From assembly GCA_910584075.1 (NCBI GenBank), contig CAJTZI010000006.1, forward strand, positions 1 to 64,000: DNA of 64,000 bases, written 5' to 3'. This document shows, one piece after another, positions 25,187-33,826 of the stretch. Source of the DNA: an uncultured Oscillibacter sp. (lineage in GTDB: Bacteria; Bacillota; Clostridia; Oscillospirales; Oscillospiraceae). Both the position numbers and the translations under genes were made by a program. Below the pieces are notes generated by a model. It searched no databases. It was not told where the DNA came from and saw nothing but the letters and a program-made list of their open reading frames with translations. Each line of letters opens with the position of its first letter. Positions within the stretch are counted from its first letter, which is position 1.

Positions 25187-27478
25187 TTGAAAACAGGACT
25201 TGTCACCTTTTACCACATTCACCACTACGGGGCCCTGCTCCAGGCCGCGGCCACACAGCGGGCGGTGGAGTCCCTGGGGGGGGACTGTGAGATCATCGAC
25301 TACTACGTCAACCAGAACAACGATCTCTTCCGCGCCCCCGCCGGCCTGGGCCCCGCGGCGGCGGACGCCCATACGGCTCTCCATTACAAGCCCCTGAAAA
25401 CCCGTTACGCGCGGTTTGAGGACTTTTCCCGCCGGCAGCTCCGTATCTCTCCTCACCGGTTCGAGAGCTTTGAGGAGCTGCGGTCGGCGGAGCTGCCCTA
25501 CGACCTGATTCTCTCCGGCAGCGACCAGATCTGGAATCCCACGATTTTTCCGGACGGCCGGTTTGACCCGGTGTTTTTCGGCGCGTTCTCGGATAGGCGG
25601 AAGATCGCCTACGCCCCCTCCTTCGGCGTTCCCCGGATTCCCGACGGGATGGAGGCGGAGCTGCGGGGCTATCTGGAGCAGTTCTCCCACCTCTCCGTCC
25701 GGGAGAGCCAAGGGGCGGCCATTGTCCGCCGAGTTGCCGGACGGGAGCCGGCCCTGGTGCTGGACCCCACTCTGCTGCCCACCCGGGAGGACTGGGCCGC
25801 CATGGCGGCGGAACACGCCGGAAAGGACTATATCCTCTGCTACTGCATCAGTCCCCCCGGCCCGCTGGCCCCCTATATCCGCCGCCTGGCGGAGGAGACG
25901 GGCCTGCCGGTGGTACAGCTGTGCGGCACGCGGCGGAAGGTCCATCCAAAGGCCAAATGCGTGCTGGACGCCGGTCCGGCGGAGTTTCTGGCTCTCTTCC
26001 GGGACGCCAGCTTCGTATGCACCAACTCCTTCCACGGGACGGTGTTCTCCGTCCAGTTTCAAAAGCCCTTCTTCACCGCTGTCTCCCCCCGGGAGCTGGC
26101 CGCGCCGGAGACCTCCCGGACCTTCAGCCTTCTCAGCCGGCTGGGGCTGACGGAGCGGATCGTGGGCAAGGGCGACAGCGCGGGTCTCAATGCCGCTGTC
26201 AACTGGGCATCGGCGGAGACCCGCCTCCAGACAGCCCGGCAGGCCTCCCTCCGGTATCTGGAGGCCGCTCTGCGAAACGAGTCCGGTCAGGAGGCTCCCA
26301 CCCCGGCGGCGGAAGCGGAGGGCCCCCGTCTGGCGGACTACGCCGGCTGCACCGGCTGCACCGCCTGCGCCGCCGTCTGCCCCAGGGACGCCGTCGCCAT
26401 GGAGCGGGATCGGGAGGGCTTTGCCCACCCGGCGGTGGATCTGAACAAATGTATCCTCTGCGGCCGCTGTACTGCTGCGTGTCCCACGCTCCACCCCCAG
26501 GAGGCAAAACCCCTGCCGGCGGCCTTTGCCGCCTGGAACCGCAGCGACGCCATCCGCCGGGACTCCACCTCCGGCGGCGTCTTTACCGCCCTGGCGGAAT
26601 ACGTGCTGGAGGGCGGCGGCGTGGTGTTCGGCGCGGCCTTTGACGGCCGTCAGCACCTGCGCCACACGGTGTGCTTCCGCAAGGAGGAGCTGTGGCGCCT
26701 CCGGGGCGCAAAATACGTCCAGAGCGACCTGGAGGGCACCTTCCGCATGGTGAAGGAGTGTCTGGAGAGCCGCCAGGTGCTATTCTCCGGCACGCCCTGT
26801 CAGGTGGACGGCCTTTACCGCTATCTGGGGCGCCGTCCGGAGAATCTGACCACCTGCGACCTAGTGTGCCACGGGGTGCCGTCCCCCGGCGTGTGGGAGG
26901 ACACGGCCCGGTGCATTGAGCGGCGGAAGGGCAAGGACCTCCAGGCGGTGCGGTTCCGCAACAAGGTCACCGGCTGGAAGGACAGCCACTTCACCGCCGT
27001 CTACGACGACGGCTCTGTGGACTCCGCCCCCCTGTTCCGCACGGAGTACGGCCGGGCCTTTGGACGGGCCCTCTTCCTGCGGCCCAGCTGCTACCGCTGC
27101 CCCTACGCCTCCATGACCCGCCCCGGGGACTTCACGCTGGGGGATTTCTGGGGCCTGCGGCCCGACGAGCTGCCGGAGCAGCAGGAAAAAGGGGTCAGCC
27201 TTCTGCTGGTGAACACCGCCCACGGCAGCCACCTCTTTGATCAGCTCCCCCTGAGCCGGCAGGCCTTCCCCGTGGAGCGGGCCATCGCCGGCAATCCCCG
27301 GCTGGCCTCCCCCACGGCCTGTCCTCCGGACCGGGCGTCCTTCTTCGCCGCCTACGCCCTGGAGCCTTTTGATTCGGTGCGCAAGCGGTTTTTCGCCCTG
27401 CCGCCCCTGCCGGTGCGGGCCGCGGGATCACTGCTGTCCCCGGAGCTGAAGGCAAAGATCCGGAAAAAACTGCAATAG
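25187..27478 (+). CDS. Fusion: polysaccharide pyruvyl transferase + ferredoxin-FrhB domain
   Basis: The protein has 763 residues. Residues 1-350 match the polysaccharide pyruvyl transferase family (start MKTGLVTFYHIHHYGALLQ; LILSGSDQIWNP; TNSFHGTVFSVQF). Residues 385-432 hold two 4Fe-4S motifs (CTGCTACAAVCP and CILCGRCTAACP). Residues 440-763 match the F420 hydrogenase/dehydrogenase beta subunit family (STSGGVFTALAEYVLEGGGV, FSGTPCQVDGL, CYRCPYASMTRPGDFTLGDF). Such proteins are found in polysaccharide clusters, where the FrhB part is thought to be a flavin/FeS oxidoreductase. TTG 25187 with AAGGAAG 8 bp upstream gives the standard N-terminus. The pairing suggests modification of a surface glycan, possibly the pyruvylated wall polymer bound by SLH domains (inference). 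Confidence 0.82.
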   Translation: MKTGLVTFYHIHHYGALLQAAATQRAVESLGGDCEIIDYYVNQNNDLFRAPAGLGPAAADAHTALHYKPLKTRYARFEDFSRRQLRISPHRFESFEELRSAELPYDLILSGSDQIWNPTIFPDGRFDPVFFGAFSDRRKIAYAPSFGVPRIPDGMEAELRGYLEQFSHLSVRESQGAAIVRRVAGREPALVLDPTLLPTREDWAAMAAEHAGKDYILCYCISPPGPLAPYIRRLAEETGLPVVQLCGTRRKVHPKAKCVLDAGPAEFLALFRDASFVCTNSFHGTVFSVQFQKPFFTAVSPRELAAPETSRTFSLLSRLGLTERIVGKGDSAGLNAAVNWASAETRLQTARQASLRYLEAALRNESGQEAPTPAAEAEGPRLADYAGCTGCTACAAVCPRDAVAMERDREGFAHPAVDLNKCILCGRCTAACPTLHPQEAKPLPAAFAAWNRSDAIRRDSTSGGVFTALAEYVLEGGGVVFGAAFDGRQHLRHTVCFRKEELWRLRGAKYVQSDLEGTFRMVKECLESRQVLFSGTPCQVDGLYRYLGRRPENLTTCDLVCHGVPSPGVWEDTARCIERRKGKDLQAVRFRNKVTGWKDSHFTAVYDDGSVDSAPLFRTEYGRAFGRALFLRPSCYRCPYASMTRPGDFTLGDFWGLRPDELPEQQEKGVSLLLVNTAHGSHLFDQLPLSRQAFPVERAIAGNPRLASPTACPPDRASFFAAYALEPFDSVRKRFFALPPLPVRAAGSLLSPELKAKIRKKLQ

Positions 27479-27570
27479 CTGGGAAATTGTTGCAAATGCA
27501 ATCGCGGTTAATGAGGGAGCACTGTATAAATAATAAGAGCAATCCAAATTTGACAAAAGGAGAACCCGTT

Positions 27571-27729
27571 ATGAAAAAATATGAGTGTGAGCCCTGCGGC
27601 TATATCTACGACGAGGCGGCCGGCGATCCTGATAACGGCATCGCCCCCGGCACCAAGTGGGAGGACCTGCCGGAGGACTGGGTGTGCCCCGTCTGCGGCC
27701 TGGGCAAGGACGTCTTCAAAGAGGCCTGA
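27571..27729 (+). CDS. Rubredoxin
   Basis: The 52-residue protein is of exact rubredoxin size with the Fe(Cys)4 ligands C6, C9, C39 and C42 (ECEPCGY and VCPVCGLGKD). Rubredoxins carry electrons for oxygen and superoxide detoxification in anaerobes. ATG 27571 follows AAAAGGAGAA. It lies 92 bp after the pyruvyltransferase fusion and ends at a strong terminator. Confidence 0.97.
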   Translation: MKKYECEPCGYIYDEAAGDPDNGIAPGTKWEDLPEDWVCPVCGLGKDVFKEA

Positions 27730-27766
27730 AAAAACGCGTCCCGTTTTTAACGGGACGCGTTTTTTC
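27729..27766. terminator. Bidirectional terminator after rubredoxin
   Basis: AAAAAACGCGTCCCGTT pairs with AACGGGACGCGTTTTTT, giving A- and T-tracts on both strands between converging genes. Confidence 0.9.
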
Positions 27767-27779
27767 TGAAGAAGGCGCA

Positions 27780-28292
27780 TTATGCCTGCCCGGCAGAGCG
27801 GCGTCGCAGAGCGGGCACCTGGTTCAGCGCCCGCAGCAGCAGCGTGCCCAGGATGAAGCACACCAGCGCCTCTCCCAGTCCCACCGTAGCGGCGTTCATG
27901 GCAAAGGCGGGGAGGAAGGCCACACCGTCCAGAGTGGAGAAATAGGCGATCTCCGCCCCCACGATCAGCGCGTTGCAGACCACCGGCGGCACCGCAGCCA
28001 GATACCGGTTGGGCATCCTGGCGGTCCACAGGGCCGCCAGAAGCGTTGCCAGGGTGCCGAAGACCCAGTCCAGCACATAGGGGGAGCCCAGCAGATTTGC
28101 CAGGAAACACCCCACTGCCAGACCAGGAATGGCCTCCGGGAACAGGAAGGGCAGCAGGGTCATGGCCTCCGCCACCCGGAACTGAATTGGGCCGTACTGG
28201 GGGATGGGCAGGAGCAGGGTCAAGCCGGCGTAGGCGGCGGCAATGACAGCCGCCAGGGTCAGACGTTGGACGGAAAAACGGGATTTGGGCAT
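27780..28292 (-). CDS. queT: QueT-family queuosine-precursor ECF transporter subunit
   Basis: The 170-residue membrane protein has five or six hydrophobic segments and the family pattern LTLAAVIAAAYAGLTLL, IQFRVAEAMTLLPF and LANLLGS. QueT proteins are S-components of ECF-type vitamin transporters that import queuosine precursors. The shared energising module is not in the window. ATG 28292 follows AAAAGGAGG; the longer upstream frame has no ribosome site. The structured leader may hold a regulatory element. Confidence 0.85.
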   Translation of the reverse strand: MPKSRFSVQRLTLAAVIAAAYAGLTLLLPIPQYGPIQFRVAEAMTLLPFLFPEAIPGLAVGCFLANLLGSPYVLDWVFGTLATLLAALWTARMPNRYLAAVPPVVCNALIVGAEIAYFSTLDGVAFLPAFAMNAATVGLGEALVCFILGTLLLRALNQVPALRRRSAGQA

Positions 28293-28471
28293 GAAAAAAG
28301 ACCTCCTTTTGATGGTGTGGAGGCCCGCGAACGCAGAAAATACCCGAGGTAAGGCCCGGGCGGCCTCCATTTTTTTGTTTAGAGAACGATGCCCCATCTG
28401 GTACAGCGCATCGAACGAACGCCCGGAACACTCCGGCCGCTTGGACAGGGAGATGGCACCTGTCAGGAGAT
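28293..28471 (-). promoter_or_regulatory. Structured leader of queT, candidate riboswitch
   Basis: About 180 nt precede the ATG. Close to the gene TGGAGGCC (near 28367) pairs with GGCCTCCA (near 28322), enclosing CCCGGGCC...CCTCGGG, so a branched structure is likely. A possible -10 TATGAT lies at 28477-28472. queT genes are often under preQ1 control. I cannot match this leader to a preQ1 consensus by eye. Confidence 0.4.
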
Positions 28472-28491
28472 ATCATACCACAGCGCCGCCC

Positions 28492-28528
28492 AAAAGAAAA
28501 GGGGGAACCGCACAAATCTGCGGTTCCC
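28492..28528 (-). terminator. Terminator after the anti-sigma factor gene
   Basis: GGGAACCG and CGGTTCCC form a stem. Read leftward it is followed by CCTTTTCTTTTG. It closes the dusB-sigma-anti-sigma operon. Confidence 0.75.
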
Positions 28529-28534
28529 TCTTCC

Positions 28535-29383
28535 CTATTCTTCCGTCACATACACCAGATCGTATCCCACTGGGAGATTCTCCGTCTCCGGGGCCGCCAC
28601 CTCCTCCGGGACAATGTTCCGCTCCGCCAGTGCCGCCAGAAGCGTGTCAAATTCCTCCCGGACCAGCTGATACCGGCGGACGCCGTCCTCTCCGACATCA
28701 CCGGTCCGGTCCGACAGCAGCTCCCCGGCCTGGTCCGCCGTCAGGCGGATCACTCTGGCCGCATAGTCCGGCATCCGTTTGCCGTTGGCAGCCGCCGTGC
28801 CTTCCTGATCCTCCTCCGGGAAAGCGCTGAACAGCGCGGAGGGGGCATCCGCGGCGGCTGAAGCAGTCGTCTCGGACGATGAATCGCCGGAGGCAATCCG
28901 GAGCTGCACGTCATTTTCCGGCAGCGCCTCCGCCATCTGCGGGGCAATGCCGGCAGGGCTGTACTGCCCGGCGCCGCTGTCGCCGGCGGGAACAGTGTTG
29001 TTTGCAGCTTCCGCCGGGGCCGGATTCGAATCCGTCCTGAAAGCTCCCTGATTCCCGACCCCGGGGATGGTCCGCAGCACCACCGCCACGGCAAAGCAGG
29101 CCGCCAGAGGCAGCAGAATCTGTTTCCAGCGTCTGTTTTTCCGGGTGCGGCCTCGCGCCTCCTCCGCCCGGACGACGGCCATCACGCCCTGGACGAACCC
29201 CGCCGGCACCGCCGTCTCCCGGATCTCCGGAAAGGCGGCCCGGATGGCCAGGGCCCCGTCCGCATAGGCCTGACAGCCCGGACAGCTCTCCAGGTGCGCC
29301 CGCACCCGGGCGGCCTCCTCCCCGGACAGCTCCCCGTCCACATACGGGTCCAGCAGGGCCGCGAATTCCTCGCAGTATTTCAT
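28535..29383 (-). CDS. Membrane-bound anti-sigma factor with zinc-finger (zf-HC2)
   Basis: The 282-residue protein begins with the anti-sigma zinc finger HxxxCPGC (HLESCPGCQAY near residues 30-40, preceded by CEEF). One transmembrane segment lies near 90-107 (ILLPLAACFAVAVVL). An extracytoplasmic domain of about 175 residues follows, rich in Ala, Glu and Asp, with no recognised ligand fold. It should hold the co-encoded ECF sigma factor at the membrane. Its start overlaps the sigma gene stop by 4 bp, the usual arrangement for stoichiometric synthesis. Confidence 0.9.
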   Translation of the reverse strand: MKYCEEFAALLDPYVDGELSGEEAARVRAHLESCPGCQAYADGALAIRAAFPEIRETAVPAGFVQGVMAVVRAEEARGRTRKNRRWKQILLPLAACFAVAVVLRTIPGVGNQGAFRTDSNPAPAEAANNTVPAGDSGAGQYSPAGIAPQMAEALPENDVQLRIASGDSSSETTASAAADAPSALFSAFPEEDQEGTAAANGKRMPDYAARVIRLTADQAGELLSDRTGDVGEDGVRRYQLVREEFDTLLAALAERNIVPEEVAAPETENLPVGYDLVYVTEE

Positions 29384-29994
29384 TGGCAGCCCTCCTCTCC
29401 TGGTTCTTTAGACGGCGGCCGGCCGGAAAAGTTCCCGCTCTCCATCAAAAATTTTTGCAGCCGCTTCCGCCCCCGGCTGATCCGGGATTTCACCGTCCCC
29501 GGGTCCAGGGACAGCGTCTGTCCGATCTCCTCATAGCTCAGCTGGTGCATCTCCCGCAGGATCAGCACCTGCCGGTACTCCGCCGGCAGCGCCCGGAGAC
29601 CGTTTTCAATCTGGCGCCGCAGCTCCGCCCGCTCCGCCGCCTCCTGGGGTGTGGGAGCGGGGTCCGCCGTCTCCAGCCTCAGCTCTTCATCGTCCAGAGA
29701 GGGCCCTGCCGCGGCGCGGTACCGCCCCTCCCGCCGCAGCAGGTCCACACAGGCGTTGGAGGCCAGCCGGTACAGCCAGGTGGAGAAGCTGGACTCCCCC
29801 CGGAAGAACTTCAGCCCCTGCCAGACCGCCAGAAAGGCCTCCTGGGCGGCCTCGGCGGCGTCCTCGGGATTGCCGCACATCCGCAGTGTCAGCGCGAAGA
29901 CCCGCTTCTCATAGGCCCGCACCAGCTGTTCAAAGGCGTCCTGGTCCCCCTGCCGGGCGGCCTCCACCCATTGTCGTTCCTGTAAAGCATTCAT
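29380..29994 (-). CDS. ECF RNA polymerase sigma factor
   Basis: The protein has 204 residues. Region 2 (DAFEQLVRAYEKRVFALTL...NPEDAAEAAQEAFLAVW) and region 4 (LPAEYRQVLILREMHQLSYEE...GTVKSRISRGRKRL) are both clear. The C-terminal tail is proline-rich. It overlaps dusB upstream by 4 bp and the anti-sigma gene downstream by 4 bp, so its synthesis is coupled to both. The cue is unknown; the anti-sigma factor suggests an envelope signal. Confidence 0.93.
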   Translation of the reverse strand: MNALQERQWVEAARQGDQDAFEQLVRAYEKRVFALTLRMCGNPEDAAEAAQEAFLAVWQGLKFFRGESSFSTWLYRLASNACVDLLRREGRYRAAAGPSLDDEELRLETADPAPTPQEAAERAELRRQIENGLRALPAEYRQVLILREMHQLSYEEIGQTLSLDPGTVKSRISRGRKRLQKFLMESGNFSGRPPSKEPGEEGCQ

Positions 29995-30959
29995 TTCAAA
30001 TCCCGTTTGATCCCCCTTGTCACCCGGTAGACGTCCTCCAGGGTGTTCATCTGTACGATCTGCTCCTTGTAATACCCCGAGTGGGACACGCCCTTGAGAT
30101 ACCAGCAGTAGTGGCGGCGGGCCTCCAGCACGGCCACCCGCTCCCCCTTGGCCTCCGCCGCCAGCTCAAACTGCCGCACGGCGGTGTCGCACCGTTCCGC
30201 CAGGGAAGGCAGGGGCGGGACGGGCTCCCCCGCCAGCGCCGCGGCGGCCTGACGGAAGATCCAGGGGTTGCCGAAGCACCCCCGCCCGATCATGGCCCCA
30301 TCGGCTCCGGTGTAACGCAGAATTCGGACGGCGTCCTCCGGCTTCCAGATGTCGCCGTTGGCGAAGACGGGGACAGAGACCGCCTCCTTCACCTGCCGGA
30401 TGCAGTTCCAGTCCGCCTGCCCGCCGTAGACCTGGGCCCGGGTCCGCCCGTGGACCGCCACGGCGGAGACACCCGCCTGCTCCAGAATCCGGGCGAACTC
30501 CACGCAGTTGCAGCTGCCCATGTCCCAACCCCGGCGGAATTTGGCGGTGACGGGCACGGGCACGGCCTTGACCACCGCCTCCACGATGCGTCCGGCCTTC
30601 TGCGGGTCTTTCATCAGCGCCGCGCCGTCGCCGTTGTTCACGATCTTCCCCATGGGACAACCCATGTTGATGTCGATGATATCCGTTCCGGAGGCTTCCA
30701 GCGCAATCTGGGCCGCCTCCGCCATGCACACCGGGTCGCTGCCGAAAATCTGCACGGCGCCAGGGTGCTCTCCCGGAAACTGCCGCAGGAGGGAAAAGGT
30801 CTTCTTGTCGTGATAGCACAACGCCTTGGAGGAGATGAGCTCCGTCACCGTATAGCCTGCGCCCTGCTCCGCACAAATCCGGCGGAAAGCAGCGTCCGTC
30901 ACCCCCGCCATGGGGGCCAGGGCCAGCTGCGAGGGAATGTCTACTGTTCCAATCCGCAT
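29991..30959 (-). CDS. dusB: tRNA-dihydrouridine synthase B
   Basis: The 322-residue FMN enzyme reduces specific uridines in the tRNA D-loop. The N-terminus LALAPMAGVTDAAFR binds FMN. The catalytic cysteine is C101 in DINMGCPMGKIV. KFRRGWD and VHGRTRAQ are also family motifs. ATG 30959 follows AAAAAGGAGG; the longer frame to 31055 lacks a site. It heads an overlapping operon with the ECF sigma and anti-sigma genes. Confidence 0.94.
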   Translation of the reverse strand: MRIGTVDIPSQLALAPMAGVTDAAFRRICAEQGAGYTVTELISSKALCYHDKKTFSLLRQFPGEHPGAVQIFGSDPVCMAEAAQIALEASGTDIIDINMGCPMGKIVNNGDGAALMKDPQKAGRIVEAVVKAVPVPVTAKFRRGWDMGSCNCVEFARILEQAGVSAVAVHGRTRAQVYGGQADWNCIRQVKEAVSVPVFANGDIWKPEDAVRILRYTGADGAMIGRGCFGNPWIFRQAAAALAGEPVPPLPSLAERCDTAVRQFELAAEAKGERVAVLEARRHYCWYLKGVSHSGYYKEQIVQMNTLEDVYRVTRGIKRDLK

Positions 30960-31146
30960 AGGGCGGCCTCCTTTTTCTTCTTTCCTATAAAAAATATCAT
31001 TCTTATGGAAAAATGTCAAATTGCCAAGCCCCTGCGGCTTCTTCCATTTCCCCAACGGGAAATTCTAAAAGAACTTTTCCCGACGGGATTCTCCGTCTTC
31101 TCAGGATAAACTGGTGGAAAACCATGATTTTTTGGAGGGACAAGCT

Positions 31147-33189
31147 GTGAGATACGGTCAAATCACTCTTCGGCGGCAGCCGCCGGCCCGCCTGCTGTCC
31201 TGGGGGATCCGCTTCTTCCTGACGGCAGCCCTGACCGCCAGCCAGACGCCGGACGGCCACGCACCCTTCGCCCTGGGCTGTATCGCCGCGGCGGGACCCG
31301 GGGCCGAGGGAATCGCTGCCCTGGCCGGCGCCGGAGCAGGCGCAATCCTGTTTCTGGATTTCGGCGATGCCCTGCCTTTTCTGGCGGCGGGGGTCCTCAT
31401 CCTCACCGCCGCCGCAACCTTTCGGGGAACCGTCCTGTGGGGGCGGCCGCTGTTCATGCCCCTGGTGTCCGCGGCTCTCTTTGCCGCAGTGGGCGGAATC
31501 TACGTCATTCAGTCCCTGGCCCCTGCGGAGCACCTGGCCCCCTACATAGCTGCCTCCGCGCTGACGGGGGTGTCCGCCTGGTTTTTCCGCCCCCTGCTGC
31601 GGCCGGCGGGGGACCGGCCCGCTCCGGAGAGCCTGCTGTTCCTGGCGGCGGCGCTGCTGGCGGCCGTCAGCGACCTCACAGTCTCCGGCGTCTCCGTGGG
31701 ACGGGCCCTGCTTTGCCTGCTGCTGGCTTACACCGCCTATGAAAAAGGCCCCACGGCAGGGGCCGCCGCGGGGCTGGGGGCCGGATTGACTGCGGACCTC
31801 TGCGCCGGGACCGGAGGCGTGCTCTTTGCCGCTGCCTACGGCTTGGGCGGGCTTTTGACCGGCAGCCGCCTCCCCGGAGGGCGGGCCGCGGCGGGGCTGG
31901 CCTTTTTCCTCTCCTCCCTGGCGGCCCTGCTGCCAGCCCGGACATCTCTGGCGGGACCACTGCTGCTGGAGTCCTCCATCGGGACGGCCCTCTTTCTGTT
32001 GCTGCCGGGACGGCTCTTCGGCGGAAAGCGGGTACGGCGGGCGGAGAGCCCGGAATCCGCCGCCGTGTCCGGCGGACGGCTGAAAGATCAGCTGAACCGG
32101 GCGGCAGCGGCTCTGCGGGAGCTCTACGACAGCATGGGCCGCACACCTCCCTCCTCCGATGAAAACCCAGCCATTGTCTTTGACCGGGCGGCGGAAAAGG
32201 TCTGCCGGGGCTGCGCCCTGTGCGATCTCTGCTGGCAGAAGGAGTACACCGGCACCTTCAATGCCTTCAACGATGCCACCCCCTACCTGCTGGAGCGGGG
32301 CCGTGCCCTGCCCAAGGATTTTCCCGCCCACTTCACCGGACGCTGCATCCACCTGCCGGACTTTCTCGCCGCCATCAACGGGGAGCTGTCCGCCTTTCTC
32401 CTGCGGCGGCAGTACCGCCGCCAGCTGGAGGAGACCCGACGCAGCGCCAAGGGACAGTACGCCCAGCTCTCCGAGCTGCTGACTGCCACCGCCGCAGGGC
32501 TGGGAGAGGCGGTGACCGCCGCGGGGGACGCTCCTCTCTGCCAGGTGGGCGCGGCCCTGCGGCCCAGGGACGGGGAGACGGTCTGTGGGGACACGGTGGT
32601 GTCCTTCCGGCGGGAGGATGGCCTCTGGTGCCTCCTGCTGGCCGACGGCATGGGCAGCGGCGAGGCCGCCCGGAAGGAGTCCTCCCTCATCTGCCGCCTG
32701 CTGCGCCAGTTTCTGGAGGCCGGCGTGGAGCCGGAGGCGGCGCTCAAGACGCTGAACTCCGCCATGGCCCTGCGGGGGGCGGAGACCGGCAGCTTCACCA
32801 CCATTGACCTGTGCACCTGCGACGGCGCCACCGGGGAGACGGTCTTTTACAAATTCGGCGCGGCCCCCAGCTACCTGAAAAAGGGGGGCGTGGTCCGGCG
32901 GGTCACCGGCGGCACCCTGCCGGCGGGCCTCCGGGGCGCGCCGGCCGCGCCGGATGTGACCAGGGTGAACCTGGACCCCGGCGGCTTCGCGGTGATGATC
33001 AGCGACGGCGTGGCAGACCCGGGCCGGGACGAGTGGCTCCAGGACCTGCTGGCAGGCTGGGAGGGGGAGGACCCCCAGACCCTGGCGGGGCTGATCCTGT
33101 CGGAAAGCATCCGCCGGGAGCGCCTCCAGGACGACTGCGGCATCCAGGTGCTGTACCGGCCCAGGATGGGTGCGGCAAAAAGCGCTTAG
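31147..33189 (+). CDS. spoIIE: Stage II sporulation protein E (SpoIIE phosphatase)
   Basis: The protein has about 680 residues. The first 280 hold about ten hydrophobic segments. A central regulatory region follows with a conserved cysteine cluster (KVCRGCALCDLCWQ). A PP2C-type phosphatase comes last (LLLADGMGSGEAARKE near residue 500, VMISDGV near 617). SpoIIE dephosphorylates SpoIIAA to release SigF in the forespore and helps polar septation. It is slightly shorter than the Bacillus protein (827). GTG 31147 with GGAGG 8 bp upstream is preferred over GTG 31114. Confidence 0.93.
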   Translation: MRYGQITLRRQPPARLLSWGIRFFLTAALTASQTPDGHAPFALGCIAAAGPGAEGIAALAGAGAGAILFLDFGDALPFLAAGVLILTAAATFRGTVLWGRPLFMPLVSAALFAAVGGIYVIQSLAPAEHLAPYIAASALTGVSAWFFRPLLRPAGDRPAPESLLFLAAALLAAVSDLTVSGVSVGRALLCLLLAYTAYEKGPTAGAAAGLGAGLTADLCAGTGGVLFAAAYGLGGLLTGSRLPGGRAAAGLAFFLSSLAALLPARTSLAGPLLLESSIGTALFLLLPGRLFGGKRVRRAESPESAAVSGGRLKDQLNRAAAALRELYDSMGRTPPSSDENPAIVFDRAAEKVCRGCALCDLCWQKEYTGTFNAFNDATPYLLERGRALPKDFPAHFTGRCIHLPDFLAAINGELSAFLLRRQYRRQLEETRRSAKGQYAQLSELLTATAAGLGEAVTAAGDAPLCQVGAALRPRDGETVCGDTVVSFRREDGLWCLLLADGMGSGEAARKESSLICRLLRQFLEAGVEPEAALKTLNSAMALRGAETGSFTTIDLCTCDGATGETVFYKFGAAPSYLKKGGVVRRVTGGTLPAGLRGAPAAPDVTRVNLDPGGFAVMISDGVADPGRDEWLQDLLAGWEGEDPQTLAGLILSESIRRERLQDDCGIQVLYRPRMGAAKSA

Positions 33190-33263
33190 AGGCAGTATAA
33201 AATTTCCCGCTCTGCGGAAAAATGGAAGTATCTCAAATGGTTAAGTTGGAGGCATGGAGGAAC

Positions 33264-33536
33264 ATGGTAAAAGGTATTTCCAGGCGGGTCGTGGTGGTGG
33301 ATTCCCCGGACCAGCGGTTTTTTGAGCAGGCGATCTTCATTGTGCGCAACGACGCCGCCGGGGAGGGCGTCACCTCCCGGGAGCTGGTGGAGGAGGCCAA
33401 GCGGGTGGCCCGCAGCTACACCGGCAGCGGCCACGGGCGGCTGAGCCGGGCCTGGCGGGACCTGAGCCCCGCGCTGTACACGCTGATGGGGGCGGCGGTC
33501 ATCGGCCTTGTGTGGCTGGTGGCGGCGCTGACCTGA
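33264..33536 (+). CDS. Small conserved protein with C-terminal TM segment
   Basis: The protein has 90 residues. A basic start VKGISRRVVVVDSPD leads into FFEQAIFIVRNDAA. A helical part, a basic GRLSRAWRD and a C-terminal hydrophobic span (LMGAAVIGLVWLVAAL) follow. I recall similar small proteins across Oscillospiraceae without an assigned function. The start is uncertain: 33222, 33237 and 33264 are all in frame, and the last has GGAGG sites close upstream. It lies 75 bp after spoIIE, so co-transcription is possible. Confidence 0.6.
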   Translation: MVKGISRRVVVVDSPDQRFFEQAIFIVRNDAAGEGVTSRELVEEAKRVARSYTGSGHGRLSRAWRDLSPALYTLMGAAVIGLVWLVAALT

Positions 33537-33545
33537 CACCGAAAC

Positions 33546-33587
33546 GACTGGAGCGGCATATGGCAAAAGCCATATGCCGCTCCAGTC
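33546..33587 (+). terminator. Terminator after the spoIIE region
   Basis: A 19-bp perfect stem (GACTGGAGCGGCATATGGC and complement) with an AAAA loop is followed by TTGT. Confidence 0.8.
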
Positions 33588-33727
33588 TTGTAAAAAGGCC
33601 TCCAGCCCGGCCAGTCATGCGCCCGCTCTTGAAAGCCACACACCAGACGGACGGGGAATGGGGCGTACAAGCTCCCGCGAAAACCAACAGATGCCTGCGG
33701 CGCCTGGAAAACCATGCAAAAGACAGC

Positions 33728-33755
33728 GTGCGGCAGCCGGTCCCGGCTGCCGCAC
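33728..33755 (-). terminator. Terminator of the DUF2156-GNAT gene
   Basis: GTGCGGCAGCCGG and CCGGCTGCCGCAC form a 13-bp stem with a 2-nt gap. Read leftward it is followed by GCTGTCTTTT. The rest of 33588-33826 shows no coding frame that I can support. Confidence 0.7.
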
Positions 33756-33826
33756 TTACCTGTGCTCTGAAGGATCATTTTGCTTTTTTTCTGATGCGGC
33801 AGACCATTGGGACACGGTCTTTTCCG

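Noticed and set aside
29027..29040. GATTCGAATCC resembling a tRNA T-loop
   Set aside because: It lies inside the anti-sigma factor gene and no tRNA cloverleaf can be drawn around it.
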